Under the pieces are notes generated by a model that saw only the letters and a list, made by a program, of their open reading frames with translations, searched no databases and was not told where the DNA came from. A stretch of DNA of 64,000 nucleotides, from NCBI RefSeq assembly GCF_013393185.1, contig NZ_QJQX01000018.1:1-64000 (forward strand), written 5' to 3'. Below are positions 35,610 to 45,239 of the stretch, one piece after another. A program made the position numbers and the translations under genes. Source of the stretch: Sphingobium lactosutens (GTDB lineage Bacteria; Pseudomonadota; Alphaproteobacteria; Sphingomonadales; Sphingomonadaceae). Every line of letters begins with the position of its first letter. Position 1 is the first letter of the stretch.

Positions 35610-38489
35610 CTAGTTGGTCTTGAAGCGCACGCCGACGCGGAAGGCGCGGCCGAGCAGGTCGCTGAAGGTCGAGTTGGCCGACAGGCCCGTTTCGGGCAAC
35701 AGGATCGGATCCTTGTCGAACAGGTTGGTGATGTTGAAGAAGAGCTGGCCGTCGGACCCGCCGACCTTGATCTTCGCGGTGAAGTTGAGGTCGGTGTAGA
35801 AGGCGCCGTCGATATGGTTGCTGTCGATCGTCGGATTGGCGGCCGTGCTGGCCGGGCAGTTCGTCGTGCAGACGATGTAGGTGTTGTTGTAGGTGCCCGA
35901 GCTGACGCCGCGACCGACCGCCGAAATCGAGTAATTGGGCGTGTCGAAGGTAGCCGACAGACGGAAGATCCAGTCGGGCGTGCCGCTTGTCTGGCCGCTA
36001 TTCTGGCCGACCGAGTCGATCGGCGCGGAAACGCCATTGTCGACCAGATTTTCCAGATAGTTGGTCGCGGTGCCGCGCAGCGTCAGGCTGCTGGAACTGC
36101 TGTTGAAGATCCGGTCGAGGGGCACGCGATAGCTGGCTTCATAGTCGATGCCCCGCACCTTGACCTTGGCGAAGTTGAAGGGGCTGGCCGAAACGAAATA
36201 GTCGCGATCGCCGAGCGGGTCGGCGACGATTGCGTCGCAGAAGGATTGCAGCCCTTCGGTGCAGCGCTGGGCGATGTCGTCGGCGAAGAATTGCGCGATC
36301 GCATCCTTCACCTTGGTGCGGAACCAGTCGACCGAGAAGGAAAAGCCCGGCAGGAAGCGCGGCTGGAGTACCGCGCCGAGCGTCAGCGTGTCCGCCTTTT
36401 CAGGCTTCAGCGCCAGATTGCCGGTGGTGAGTTCGCGGAAGGTTCTGCCCGCAAACTGGCCGTAGGCCGATGCGGTGCTGAAGGTGTTGGTGCGCGACGT
36501 GCCCGACTGGAACAGTTCGTTGAGGTTGGGTGCGCGAATGTCGCGCGAGCGGGTGCCGCGCAGTCGGATATCCTCGATCGGCTGCCAGGTGAGGCCCGCC
36601 TTCCAGGTTTCGACGGTGCCCGACGTAGAATAGTCGGTTACGCGCGCCGCACCGTTGAATTCCGCGCCCAGACCCAGCGGAATGACGGTTTCGAGATAGG
36701 CTTCCTTGACATTGTAGCTGCCGAAGGTGGGACGGAAATTGCCGACCGACCAGCCGCTCTGAAATTCGGTGGGGACGAAGCCCGATACTTCTTCCTTGCG
36801 ATATTCGCCGCCGACCGCGACGCTGACATCGCCCGCCCAGGTGGCGAAGGGGGTCATGGACAGGTTGACGCCGGCGACCGTCTGCTTGAACTTCTGGTCG
36901 CGATAGGGATCGCCCATGACCCAGTCGACCGCTGCCGGATTGGCGACGCCGACACCGAGGCGATTGAGCGGTATACAGCCGTTGGTCGGATTGGTCAGGG
37001 TCGAGCGGCAGACGATCGTGCCCGCCGCGACGCCCAGCGCATTGCCCGCCGGCGCGAACACGGCATCGGTGGCCAGCGCCATGCGCGACGTGTTCATGAT
37101 GTCGCGCAGCAGTTCGTGCGTGTCGGTCTGGCCATATTGGGCATAGGCGTCCCACACTGCCTTGTTGCCGAACATTTGGAATTCGCCGCCCGCGCCGATC
37201 GTGTAGCGCTGGGTTTCGCGGGTGCTGTTATTCTTGCGATAGGGCAGGTCTGCCGCCGAGGTGCCGAGTGTCACGTTGGTCACACCGACCAGCGCCGCAT
37301 TGCCGAGCGCCTGCCGCAGATAGGCATTGTCGCCGGTGAGGGTGAAGGTTGCCGCCTGCGGCCCCGCGTTGAACAGGGTCTTGTTCCAGTTGTAGGACGC
37401 CTCGCCATAGACTTGGAGCCAGTCCGCCAGTTCATAGCTCAGGCGACCGAACACGCCGCGACGGTCGTCGGTGGCGTCGAGGCCGATGCGGCGCGACGTG
37501 TCGTTGATCTGCCAGTCGCCGCCGACGGTCTGCGACGAGTCGGTGAGCGAGCCGAACTGATATTGTCTGGCGACGCCGCCCTGATCGAAATAGGTGCCGC
37601 GCAGCGTGGTCGCGCCGCCTGTCTGCGAACGGATGATGCTGCCCGGTGTCGCGTTCCAGGTACCCGCGCCGCGCACGACCAGATTTTGCGGACGGCCGTT
37701 GGTGGCGGTGTAGTTGGGGTTGATGAGGGTGCGATAGCCCAGCTGGTTCCAGTCGCGATCGACCTGGAAAATGCCGTCGCGATGGGCATATTCGCCTGCG
37801 ACCAGGATATGGCCGCGCCCGCCGGCGAAGCTTTTGCCGATCGCGCCCGAGAAGCTGTAGTTGAAGCCGTCACCCTTGTCGGTGATGCCGGTGTCGGCGT
37901 CGATCTTGAACCCTTCGAACTTCTTGTCGAGGACATAGTTGACGACGCCCGCGACAGCGTCCGAGCCATAGGCGGCCGATGCGCCGCCGGTCACGATCTC
38001 GACGCTCTTCACCAGCGACTGGGGGAAGGTGTTGATGTCGACCAGTCCGGTGATGGTCGATCCGACCGAACGGCGGCCGTCGAGCAGCACCAGCGTACGC
38101 ACTTCGCCCAGGTTGCGCAGGTTCATCGTGTTGATGCCCGCCAGACCCGAACTGATCGCGAGGCGCGAGTTGGAGGGGCGAGTGCTGCCCGCCAGTGCCG
38201 GGATCTGATTGACGAAGTCGGCGATATTGTTGGTCGGCGACTGGTTCTGGATATCCTCCTGCGTCATGACAGTGAGGGGGGTGGGCGACTGGAAGCCGTT
38301 GCGCACGATCCGGGTGCCGGTGACGACGATCTGGTCGACGGGGGCCGCTTCTGCGCTCTGCTGGGGCGCGACTGCGTCCTGCGCCAAGGCGGGAGCGCCA
38401 TGGACCAGAGCCAGAGCGGTCATCGCCAGACCAAGGCCGTGTTGGCGGCCGAACGACCGACGAATTCGCCTGAAATCACGCATATACAA
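35610..38489 (-). CDS. TonB-dependent receptor (large, no STN domain)
   Basis: This 959-residue outer-membrane receptor has a signal peptide (about 1-36, ending APALAQ), a TonB box (QIVVTGTRI), a plug (SPTNNIADFVNQIPALAGST, LRNLGEVRTLVLLDGRR, YGSDAVAGVVNYVLD) and a long barrel ending FRVGVRFKTN. The style matches sphingomonad receptors for organic nutrients rather than siderophores. There is no STN domain, so control must be by a separate regulator. It is divergent from a penicillin acylase gene across a region with a TTGGTATTA motif also found before the nag genes. ATG 38483 is an alternative start. Confidence 0.92.
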   Translation of the reverse strand: MYMRDFRRIRRSFGRQHGLGLAMTALALVHGAPALAQDAVAPQQSAEAAPVDQIVVTGTRIVRNGFQSPTPLTVMTQEDIQNQSPTNNIADFVNQIPALAGSTRPSNSRLAISSGLAGINTMNLRNLGEVRTLVLLDGRRSVGSTITGLVDINTFPQSLVKSVEIVTGGASAAYGSDAVAGVVNYVLDKKFEGFKIDADTGITDKGDGFNYSFSGAIGKSFAGGRGHILVAGEYAHRDGIFQVDRDWNQLGYRTLINPNYTATNGRPQNLVVRGAGTWNATPGSIIRSQTGGATTLRGTYFDQGGVARQYQFGSLTDSSQTVGGDWQINDTSRRIGLDATDDRRGVFGRLSYELADWLQVYGEASYNWNKTLFNAGPQAATFTLTGDNAYLRQALGNAALVGVTNVTLGTSAADLPYRKNNSTRETQRYTIGAGGEFQMFGNKAVWDAYAQYGQTDTHELLRDIMNTSRMALATDAVFAPAGNALGVAAGTIVCRSTLTNPTNGCIPLNRLGVGVANPAAVDWVMGDPYRDQKFKQTVAGVNLSMTPFATWAGDVSVAVGGEYRKEEVSGFVPTEFQSGWSVGNFRPTFGSYNVKEAYLETVIPLGLGAEFNGAARVTDYSTSGTVETWKAGLTWQPIEDIRLRGTRSRDIRAPNLNELFQSGTSRTNTFSTASAYGQFAGRTFRELTTGNLALKPEKADTLTLGAVLQPRFLPGFSFSVDWFRTKVKDAIAQFFADDIAQRCTEGLQSFCDAIVADPLGDRDYFVSASPFNFAKVKVRGIDYEASYRVPLDRIFNSSSSSLTLRGTATNYLENLVDNGVSAPIDSVGQNSGQTSGTPDWIFRLSATFDTPNYSISAVGRGVSSGTYNNTYIVCTTNCPASTAANPTIDSNHIDGAFYTDLNFTAKIKVGGSDGQLFFNITNLFDKDPILLPETGLSANSTFSDLLGRAFRVGVRFKTN

Positions 38490-38880
38490 AACCCCCTTTG
38501 TCAGAGGATGGGGCTGCGCGCGTTATCGCGTGCGCGGCGTTAGAGCGCCGATCTGGCCCGACCCTTCCCTTCACCACATGACCGCAGGGCAGGCACGATG
38601 CCCTTCCCGTTCCCCGCCGTCACAACGATCCCGACCTTCCACCTGACCGGCTGGAAAGTCGGTTCCATGACGGGGAGGTTACAGGGTGGTCACGGCTGGT
38701 CAATAGATTTGGTATTACTTTGATCGTATAAAGGTATAGCCCTAAGGAATGGCGGGCCGAAATGCGCCGGTCGTGGCCGTGACAGATAGCTTGCAGTTAT
38801 GGGCTGCGATCGGCTTACTATATGGCGTGCCCATGATCCTGCGATAGTCGTCGTATTTCAATTCTATAGTCAAGGAGGCT
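38490..38880. promoter_or_regulatory. Divergent control region of TBDR and penicillin acylase
   Basis: This 391-bp region has no gene. It contains TTGGTATTA (38709-38717), a motif shared with the region before the nagA operon, embedded in an AT-rich patch (38700-38740) in otherwise GC-rich DNA. AAGGAGG just before 38881 is the acylase ribosome-binding site. No RNA gene was seen. Confidence 0.4.
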
Positions 38881-41265
38881 GTGTTGATCCAGCGTCGTGC
38901 GTTCCTTCTGGCCACCGTGGCCGCGCTGGCCCTGCCGGGCGATCTGTTGGCTAAGTCGCTGGTAAAGGGTGGCAGGACGTCGCGGATCCGCGCGAAGGGG
39001 GCGAAGGCGTCGATCGAGATCGTCGAGGACGAACTGGGCGTGCCGCATGTGCGGGCCAAGTCGCTGCACGACGCCTATTTCGGGCAGGGATATCTGGTGG
39101 CGCGCGACCGGCTGTTCCAGATCGACATGGAGTATCGCCGGGACATGGGGCGCATGGCCGAAGCTTTCGGCCCGCGCTTCGTTGCGGCGGACAAGGCGGC
39201 GCGACTGTTCCTCTATCGCGGGAATATCGAGGCGGAGCTGGCGGCGTTGCCGCCGGGCGTGCTCGAGTGCGCGAAGGGCTATGTCGCTGGCGTCAATGCG
39301 CGGATCGCCGAACTGGAGGCCGACCCGGGGCAGATGCCGCTGGAATATGGGATATTGAACCTGAAGCCGCTGCGCTGGGACGTGCGCGATCTGGTGCGCA
39401 ACCGGGGCATCGGCATGGGTGATGCGGATGACGAGGTGCGCCGGGCGCAGATGCAGGCGCGTGGGCTGCTGGAAGTGGACCAGCTGATGGCGCCGCTGCG
39501 TCCGGCCTGGTCCTTCACGGTGCCGGAGGGGCTGGACTGCGCGGCGGTGAGCGATGCCGACCTTGGCATATTGGATCCGTCGGCGCGGCCGGTGCCCTTC
39601 GACGCGATTCAGGAGGCGGCGCTGGATCGGGCGGAGCGCCGCGCCGATCGCTTCGCGCAGGGCAGCAATGCCTGGACGATCGCGGCCTCGCGCAGCGCGA
39701 CCGGGCGGCCGATTCTGGCGAACGACCCGCATCTGGGGATCGGCGGCAATAGTCCGCGCCACATGATCCACCTGACTGCGCCGGGGCTGGACGTGATCGG
39801 CGCGGGAGCGCCTGGCCTGCCGGGGATCATGCAGGGGCATACCGACCGCTTTGCCTTCGGCCGGACCAATTTCCATATCGACCAGACCGACCTGTTCATC
39901 CTGCGCACCGACAAGGATGATCCGGAACGTTACTGGCACAAGGGCCAGTGGAAGCGGTTCGAGACGTTCGAGGACGAGATCGCGGTCAAGGATGGCCCGG
40001 CGCAGCGCGTGACCTTGCGCTATGCGCAGGGGCGGCCGATCGTTGCACAGGATGCGGCGAAGCAGCGGGCCAGCGCCTTCGCCACGGTCAGCATGTTGCC
40101 CGGCGCGAACATGCGCTTTGCGATCATCGCGATCAATCTGGCCAAGGACTGGGTATCGCTGCGGCAGGCGTTCAAAATCCATGTGTCGCCGACCAATTTC
40201 CATTATGCCGATGTGGACGGGAATACCGGCTGGCAGACGATCGGCTTCACGCCGAAGCGGCCCCGGCATGACGGCTTGTTCCCCGCGCCGGGCGACGGCG
40301 ATTTCGACTGGACGGGCATCCTGCCGGTCGAGGACATGCCGTCCGTCCATAACCCGAAGGAAGGCTGGTTCGCGTCGGCCAACCAATTGAATATCCCGGC
40401 CGATTATCCCCATGGAAAGAAAGTCATCAGCTTCGACTGGAGCGATCCCTTCCGCTATGACCGCATTTCCGAAGTGCTGCGCAGCCAGCCGAAGCATCGG
40501 ATCGAGGACAGCATCGCGCTTCAGCATGATGTCCAGTCGCTGCCGGCGCGGGGGCTGGTGAAGCTGATCCCGGAGAAACTGCTACCCGAAGCGGCGCCGG
40601 CCGCCGCGCTGCTGAAACGCTGGGATTGTGGGCTGGAGGCGGATAGCGGCGCGGCATTGCTCTACGAGATGGTGATGCCGGAATTGCAGAAGGGCTTCCG
40701 TGATCTGGTCGTGCCCGCCGCGGCGCGCGAGTTCATTCCGTCGGTCAACCTGTTCGAAATGCTGCGCATCCTGGCCGCGCCCGACAAGCGGCTGGGACCG
40801 GTGCCCGATCTGGCGCGCGATGCGCTGATCGAGCGGTCGCTGGTGGCGGGGTGGAAGAAGGCGGTGGAACTGGGTGGTCCCGATCCGGCCCAATGGCGCT
40901 GGGGCGACCTGCACCGGGTCGAGATCGCGCATCCTTTGTCCTCGCTGCCGGGGATCGCGGCGGCGTTCCCGAAGATCGAGGGCGGGCGATCCGGCGGCGA
41001 TGGTTTCACGCCGATGGCGCGGGGCTTCAATGCGAAGCGGGGCTATCAGGTGTCGCATGGGGCGAGCTATCTGCTGGTCGCGGATGTGGGGGCGTGGGAC
41101 AATAGTCGTTTCCTGCTGCTGCCCGGCCAGTCGGCGGACCCGCGCTCGCCGGCCTATCGCGACTTCTATCCGCGCTGGCTGGCGGGGCAGATGCAACCGC
41201 TCTGGTTCAGCCGTGAGGCGGTGGAACGGCATGCGGCCGGGCGGATGGAGATCGTGCCGGGCTAA
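38881..41265 (+). CDS. Penicillin acylase family (Ntn-hydrolase), secreted
   Basis: This 794-residue Ntn-hydrolase precursor starts with a Tat-like signal (QRRAFLLATVAALALPG). The alpha chain contains EDELGVPHVRAKSLHDAYFG, and the autocatalytic Ser nucleophile is in QGSNAWTIAASRS near residue 262, followed by NDPHLGIGG. After self-cleavage the enzyme hydrolyses amides such as N-acyl amino acids, beta-lactam side chains or acyl-homoserine lactones. GTG 38881 is the start because of AAGGAGG eight bases upstream. Divergent from a receptor and convergent with PBP4. Confidence 0.88.
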   Translation: MLIQRRAFLLATVAALALPGDLLAKSLVKGGRTSRIRAKGAKASIEIVEDELGVPHVRAKSLHDAYFGQGYLVARDRLFQIDMEYRRDMGRMAEAFGPRFVAADKAARLFLYRGNIEAELAALPPGVLECAKGYVAGVNARIAELEADPGQMPLEYGILNLKPLRWDVRDLVRNRGIGMGDADDEVRRAQMQARGLLEVDQLMAPLRPAWSFTVPEGLDCAAVSDADLGILDPSARPVPFDAIQEAALDRAERRADRFAQGSNAWTIAASRSATGRPILANDPHLGIGGNSPRHMIHLTAPGLDVIGAGAPGLPGIMQGHTDRFAFGRTNFHIDQTDLFILRTDKDDPERYWHKGQWKRFETFEDEIAVKDGPAQRVTLRYAQGRPIVAQDAAKQRASAFATVSMLPGANMRFAIIAINLAKDWVSLRQAFKIHVSPTNFHYADVDGNTGWQTIGFTPKRPRHDGLFPAPGDGDFDWTGILPVEDMPSVHNPKEGWFASANQLNIPADYPHGKKVISFDWSDPFRYDRISEVLRSQPKHRIEDSIALQHDVQSLPARGLVKLIPEKLLPEAAPAAALLKRWDCGLEADSGAALLYEMVMPELQKGFRDLVVPAAAREFIPSVNLFEMLRILAAPDKRLGPVPDLARDALIERSLVAGWKKAVELGGPDPAQWRWGDLHRVEIAHPLSSLPGIAAAFPKIEGGRSGGDGFTPMARGFNAKRGYQVSHGASYLLVADVGAWDNSRFLLLPGQSADPRSPAYRDFYPRWLAGQMQPLWFSREAVERHAAGRMEIVPG

Positions 41266-41272
41266 AAAATAT

Positions 41273-41341
41273 CCGTTCGCTTCGAGCGCAGTCGAGAAGC
41301 GGTCGCGCTCACCGTGTCTCGACTGCGCTCGACACGAACGG
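41273..41341. repeat. 69-bp imperfect inverted repeat between convergent genes
   Basis: The arms (beginning CCGTTCG and containing TCGAGCGCAGTCGAGA, with complement TCTCGACTGCGCTCGA and ending CGAACGG) pair across a GC-rich centre. Repeats of this GTCGAGA/TCTCGAC type are scattered between genes in sphingomonads and other proteobacteria. Lying between the acylase and PBP4 stops, it probably serves as a two-way terminator. Confidence 0.6.
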
Positions 41342-41347
41342 AGGTTG

Positions 41348-42790
41348 TTACAGCGCCTCGGCGATCGCGACCAGCGTGCGGTCGACCGTGGCGCTGGCCT
41401 GCGCATCAGTGCCGTCAGGCATGTCGTTGGCGAGGGCGGAGAAGACCAAGGTCCGGCCGCTTTTCGTCACCAGATAGCCCGACAAGGCGCGGGAGGCGTT
41501 GAGCGAGCCGGTCTTGGCGAAGAGCTTTCCCTCCAGCAGCGTGCCCTTGAACCGGTTGCGCAGCGTGCCATCCTGTCCGGCGATCGGGAGCGTTTCGCGC
41601 CACGCCATGCCCCAGGGCTGGCGCGCGATCCATGTGAGCAGGGTGACGGCGGCGCGCGGCGTGACGCGGTTGTAGGAGGACATGCCCGATCCGTCGGCGA
41701 AGCTGTAGCTGCTTTCGGGCAGGCCCACCTGCGCCATCAGCCGGTGCAGGGCGGCCTGTCCGTCAGCGATCGAGCCGCTGCCCGACGCGCGCGACACGCG
41801 GCGCAGCATCAGGTCGGCGTGGAGGTTCTGGCTCTGCTTGTTGATGATGCGCATGTCGTCGGCCAGCGGCAGGGCGGGGAGTTGGGCCAGCAAGTCGGAC
41901 GCAGGCGGCTGGGCGGCGGGTGCGCCCTTGCGGATGGCCGGATCGTCGGCGGGAGCAAGCGGGCGGTGGCGGGTCATGACCGCGCCAGTAACTTTCACAT
42001 CCCGCGCGACGAGCAGGTCGTGCAGCCGCCAGGCGGCATAATGGGCCGGGTCGTCGATGCTGAAATGGAGCGTGGCGGGCTGCGCTTCCGTCCCGATCGT
42101 GCCGGTCAGGCGGATGACGCGGCCATAGGGCGCGCGGTCGGCGACGATCGCCTCGCTTTTGCCGGGGACGGTCGTGACGCGGTTGTCGATCGCATAATAG
42201 GTCGACGCCCTGATCGCTGGACGCGTGCCGATCGCGCCGGGCGTGACCGTCGCACTCATCTCATTATCGTCCAGCGTCAGCGCGGAAATGCCGGTGCCGT
42301 AGCGCGACTGGATATTGTTCCAGCTCATCCCTGGTCCCCAGCGCTCGTCGGGGAACCAGCTGTCATCGCCCACGATGTTGCGGACATGGCGGGTCCTGGC
42401 GGCGATCGCATCGGCGAGCGTCTGAAGGCAGTCGGTCGCGCAATCGTCCGCGCTGGAAAGCCGGGCGTCGTCGCGTCCTTCAAGGATCACATCGCCCTGA
42501 TCGAGGCGCACGCCGGTACCCTGTGCCGTGCGATCGAGCGCGGGCAGATCGGCATAGGCGGTGGCGGTGGTGAACATCTTGGTATTGGACGCCGGGATGA
42601 AGCGCTGGTCGGGCGCGATGGCGATGATCGGGTCGCCCTCCAGCGTCGCGAGGAGCAGGCCGTAGCGGGTGCCCGCCGGGCCTTGCGCCAGTTGATGCTC
42701 GACCGAAGCGAGCAGCGGTGGCTCGGCATTCTGGGCGGTGACATGGGTCAGGGGCAGGACGAGGGCGAACAGGGGGAGGATGAGCCGCAT
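41348..42790 (-). CDS. dacB: D-alanyl-D-alanine carboxypeptidase/endopeptidase PBP4
   Basis: This 480-residue periplasmic penicillin-binding protein of the class C PBP4 group has a signal peptide (1-20) and active-site motifs SxxK in IPASNTKMFTT, SxN as SYN in GMSSYNRV and KTG in LFAKTGSLNA. The large insert between the first and second motifs is typical. It trims peptide side chains or cleaves cross-links of peptidoglycan. ATG 42790 follows the family start; the longer frame upstream is not conserved-looking. It fits the cell-wall theme of the neighbouring genes. Confidence 0.88.
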   Translation of the reverse strand: MRLILPLFALVLPLTHVTAQNAEPPLLASVEHQLAQGPAGTRYGLLLATLEGDPIIAIAPDQRFIPASNTKMFTTATAYADLPALDRTAQGTGVRLDQGDVILEGRDDARLSSADDCATDCLQTLADAIAARTRHVRNIVGDDSWFPDERWGPGMSWNNIQSRYGTGISALTLDDNEMSATVTPGAIGTRPAIRASTYYAIDNRVTTVPGKSEAIVADRAPYGRVIRLTGTIGTEAQPATLHFSIDDPAHYAAWRLHDLLVARDVKVTGAVMTRHRPLAPADDPAIRKGAPAAQPPASDLLAQLPALPLADDMRIINKQSQNLHADLMLRRVSRASGSGSIADGQAALHRLMAQVGLPESSYSFADGSGMSSYNRVTPRAAVTLLTWIARQPWGMAWRETLPIAGQDGTLRNRFKGTLLEGKLFAKTGSLNASRALSGYLVTKSGRTLVFSALANDMPDGTDAQASATVDRTLVAIAEAL

Positions 42791-43209
42791 GGACCGGAGC
42801 ATAGACCGCAAGCAGACCGGTGGGCCAGAGGTGGAAATGCGGCCAGCCATAACTTGCGGCAATGAGGCTGGTGCGATCGAGGAGACGATAAACTGCGGAG
42901 CCGATCCGCTTGCACCGAAGTTCACAGTGTCGTCGGCCCTTTTCGGCCAATTGCGCCAGTAATGCGCCCGCGAAGCGACAGGAGCGTGACTGCTACGTGA
43001 CACCAACGCGCCTTCGGTGCGACAAGCGGGAGCGGGCGAGGAAAGAAGCGAGGGGCGTGCGGTGAGGTCTTCCATCCCGGAGGATAGACCAGAGAAAATC
43101 CTACATTGAAAGGGTCTTGCGGGCCGTGGCTAGAAGCAGAGCGGGATGTCGGGTCAGGCCCGGCATGACGCAGGGGCGAGGGGCGTGTGTTCAGTCATCA
43201 TTTCCCCCA
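42791..43209. other. Gene-free stretch of 419 bp
   Basis: It must contain the dacB promoter next to 42790. Bases 43140-43170 (GTCGGGTCAGGCCCGGCATGA) contain a short GC-rich dyad common between sphingomonad genes. No coding frame with family resemblance or RNA gene was found. Confidence 0.4.
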
Positions 43210-44085
43210 TTATTCGCCGTGCGGCGGACCAAAGCTCAGCGGATCATGAGTAAAATCGCCCCAGTACAAGGTTCGTCCGTTCAGACGGAACGGAACAATT
43301 TCGTCGAGAGGACGACCGCCATAACCATATCCGCCAAGCCCGCGCTGTGAGGCATTCATATAGAAGCGGCGGAACGGCCCCCAAGTGCCAAAGCGTCCCG
43401 TGCCGCGCGTAAAGAGGCCGCTGGCCATCAATCGGTCAAAGAACTCCTCTGATACGAAGCGTACATCGGGCAGCCCAACTAGCCCAAACATTGCATCCCG
43501 CGGATACTCCTTCAAAACCAGCCGCTTGGGTCCAACAAGTCGAGGCGGATCATCGGGCGAAAAATAATAGCCTTCCTTGTCCCTGCTAAGCTGCCTCTCA
43601 TCAGGGTAAAACCACGATCCTACAGTCCGCTCTCTGTCGATGACGTCATAATTGTTGATGCAGTTCATCAACCAATAGGGCTCGTCGATCTCTTCACCAA
43701 AACCGTGCGGAAAGCCATCCCTGTCGACCCGTTTGCAGCGATAGGCAGTCACCGGAATATATTCGATCCGCGGAGATTGGAGTTCGTCCAATACCCCTTT
43801 GATCGTATCCGAGATCAGGAAACAGCCGCTTCCTCCTTGTTCTATGACCGGTTCGAGCGGATATTTCTTGCTGTATCGCAGCATGGCATAGAGATGATCC
43901 GGCAAATCCGGCGCAATCGGCAGCAATGACATTCGCCGGGACGCCGATATCCGGGGCGAATAGGCCTCATCATCGATCGGGTGTGTATAGACCGAGCCAG
44001 CTTCGGCCCGCGGTGGATTGAACTGGATGAGCGTGTCGATGAAGTCCTGGCTGGAGACCAATTCAAGTCGTGTCATCGTCTCCAA
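43210..44085 (-). CDS. Imm11-like (DUF1629) immunity-type protein, orphan
   Basis: This 291-residue cytosolic protein has the layout of Imm11 immunity proteins: LLPIAPDLPDHLYAMLRYS, SDTIKGVLDELQSP, PYWLMNCINNYDVIDRE and FVSEEFFDRLMASG. Imm11 genes normally follow a polymorphic or T6SS toxin, but no toxin gene is adjacent. It is flanked by dacB and a serine hydrolase. Codon usage is less GC-biased than in its neighbours, hinting at acquisition. ATG 44076 (MTRLEL) is a possible later start. The family call is from motif recall. Confidence 0.55.
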   Translation of the reverse strand: METMTRLELVSSQDFIDTLIQFNPPRAEAGSVYTHPIDDEAYSPRISASRRMSLLPIAPDLPDHLYAMLRYSKKYPLEPVIEQGGSGCFLISDTIKGVLDELQSPRIEYIPVTAYRCKRVDRDGFPHGFGEEIDEPYWLMNCINNYDVIDRERTVGSWFYPDERQLSRDKEGYYFSPDDPPRLVGPKRLVLKEYPRDAMFGLVGLPDVRFVSEEFFDRLMASGLFTRGTGRFGTWGPFRRFYMNASQRGLGGYGYGGRPLDEIVPFRLNGRTLYWGDFTHDPLSFGPPHGE

Positions 44086-44170
44086 TTCCTCTGCTCCGCC
44101 GATATGGTCAAGTTAACAGCTTGCCGACAGAATATTGAAATTCTGTTCAGAAAGCCGCCAGCCCCTTCCC

Positions 44171-45193
44171 TCACCCCTTATCCCACGCCTGCACGAGCGC
44201 GTCGCCCACCGCCGGGCGTAGCGTGAATATTCCGCTGTCGGCGTGGCGCGTGGGGTGGACGCGGTTGGTGAGGAGGGTCCAGGCGAGGCCGCGGTCGAAG
44301 TCGATCCAGAGGCCCGTGCCGGTGAAGCCGGTATGGCCGATCGTTTCGGCCGAACAGGCGTCGCCCCCCGACCAGCCGGCAAAGGCGCGCTCCCAGCCGC
44401 AGGTGCGGTGGTCGAGCTGCGCCGTCCGGGCTTCCGCCAGCATCGCCGGGGAGAGGGTCGAGCCGTCGAGCATCGCTTTGGCGAAGCCCAGCACGCCATC
44501 GACTGTGCCGAACAGCCCGGCATGGCCCGGCGCGCCGCCCAGCGCGAAGGCATTTTCGTCGTGCACCTCGCCCTTTAACACCCGGCCGCGCCAGCTGCAG
44601 GCCTCGGTCGCGACGGCGGGGCCGGGGGGCGGGCCGTAGGACAGGCCCTCGCCCAGCGGCCAGTCACTGAGCGGCGCGCCGGTGATCCGTTCGATCGCTA
44701 TGCCGAGCAGGATGAAATTGATGTCGGAATAGACCGGCGGGCCGTGGCGCCATTCGCGCTGGAGGACGAAGGCGCGCAGCCGCGCGGGATCATCGCCATA
44801 GGTGTAGATCGGCTCGACCGCGGGGAAGAAGGTGCGGTGGGCGAGGCAATCGCGGAAGGTCAGCTTGCGTTCGGCCGCGTTGGCGACGTCATATTGGCGC
44901 AGGTCGGGAATGGCGTCGGTCAGCGGCCGGTCGAGGTCGAGCCGGCCCTGCTCCGCCAGTTGCAGGATCATCGTGGTGGTGGCGACCACCTTCGACACCG
45001 AGGCGAGGTCGAACCAGTGGTCGCGGGTCAGCGCCTCGCGCTCCGGCAGGATCGCGGCCGATCCGGCGAGGCGGACGGCGCTGTGGCCATCGGCGCTCAC
45101 CACGCCAAGGGTCGCGCCGGGGATGCGGCCGCTCTCCACCGCGGCGGCGGCCGGGGCGAAGGCGGTTTCGCAGATGTGCTCGATCATGCGCAT
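44171..45193 (-). CDS. Serine hydrolase, beta-lactamase/EstB family
   Basis: This 340-residue class C beta-lactamase-like hydrolase has SxxK in LASVSKVVATT and YxN as YSDIN in the second block. No obvious signal peptide is seen at the N terminus, so it may be cytoplasmic. Related proteins encoded beside murQ and AmpG-like transporters act on muropeptides or amino-sugar derivatives. It is 46 bp downstream of the permease gene in the same orientation. Confidence 0.82.
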   Translation of the reverse strand: MRMIEHICETAFAPAAAAVESGRIPGATLGVVSADGHSAVRLAGSAAILPEREALTRDHWFDLASVSKVVATTTMILQLAEQGRLDLDRPLTDAIPDLRQYDVANAAERKLTFRDCLAHRTFFPAVEPIYTYGDDPARLRAFVLQREWRHGPPVYSDINFILLGIAIERITGAPLSDWPLGEGLSYGPPPGPAVATEACSWRGRVLKGEVHDENAFALGGAPGHAGLFGTVDGVLGFAKAMLDGSTLSPAMLAEARTAQLDHRTCGWERAFAGWSGGDACSAETIGHTGFTGTGLWIDFDRGLAWTLLTNRVHPTRHADSGIFTLRPAVGDALVQAWDKG

Positions 45194-45239
45194 TCCTATG
45201 CAGTTCTGTTCTTTGTTTTCCGATTTTCGAGCCAGCAGG

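Noticed and set aside
35814..38543. 909-codon open frame antisense to the TonB-dependent receptor
   Set aside because: It is a shadow of the GC-rich receptor gene: composition is low-complexity Arg/Gly/Ala, no start signal or family motif, and the opposite frame has clear receptor motifs.
38818..40527. 569-codon antisense frame over the penicillin acylase
   Set aside because: Same cause; the plus-strand frame carries the Ntn-hydrolase motifs and ribosome-binding site.
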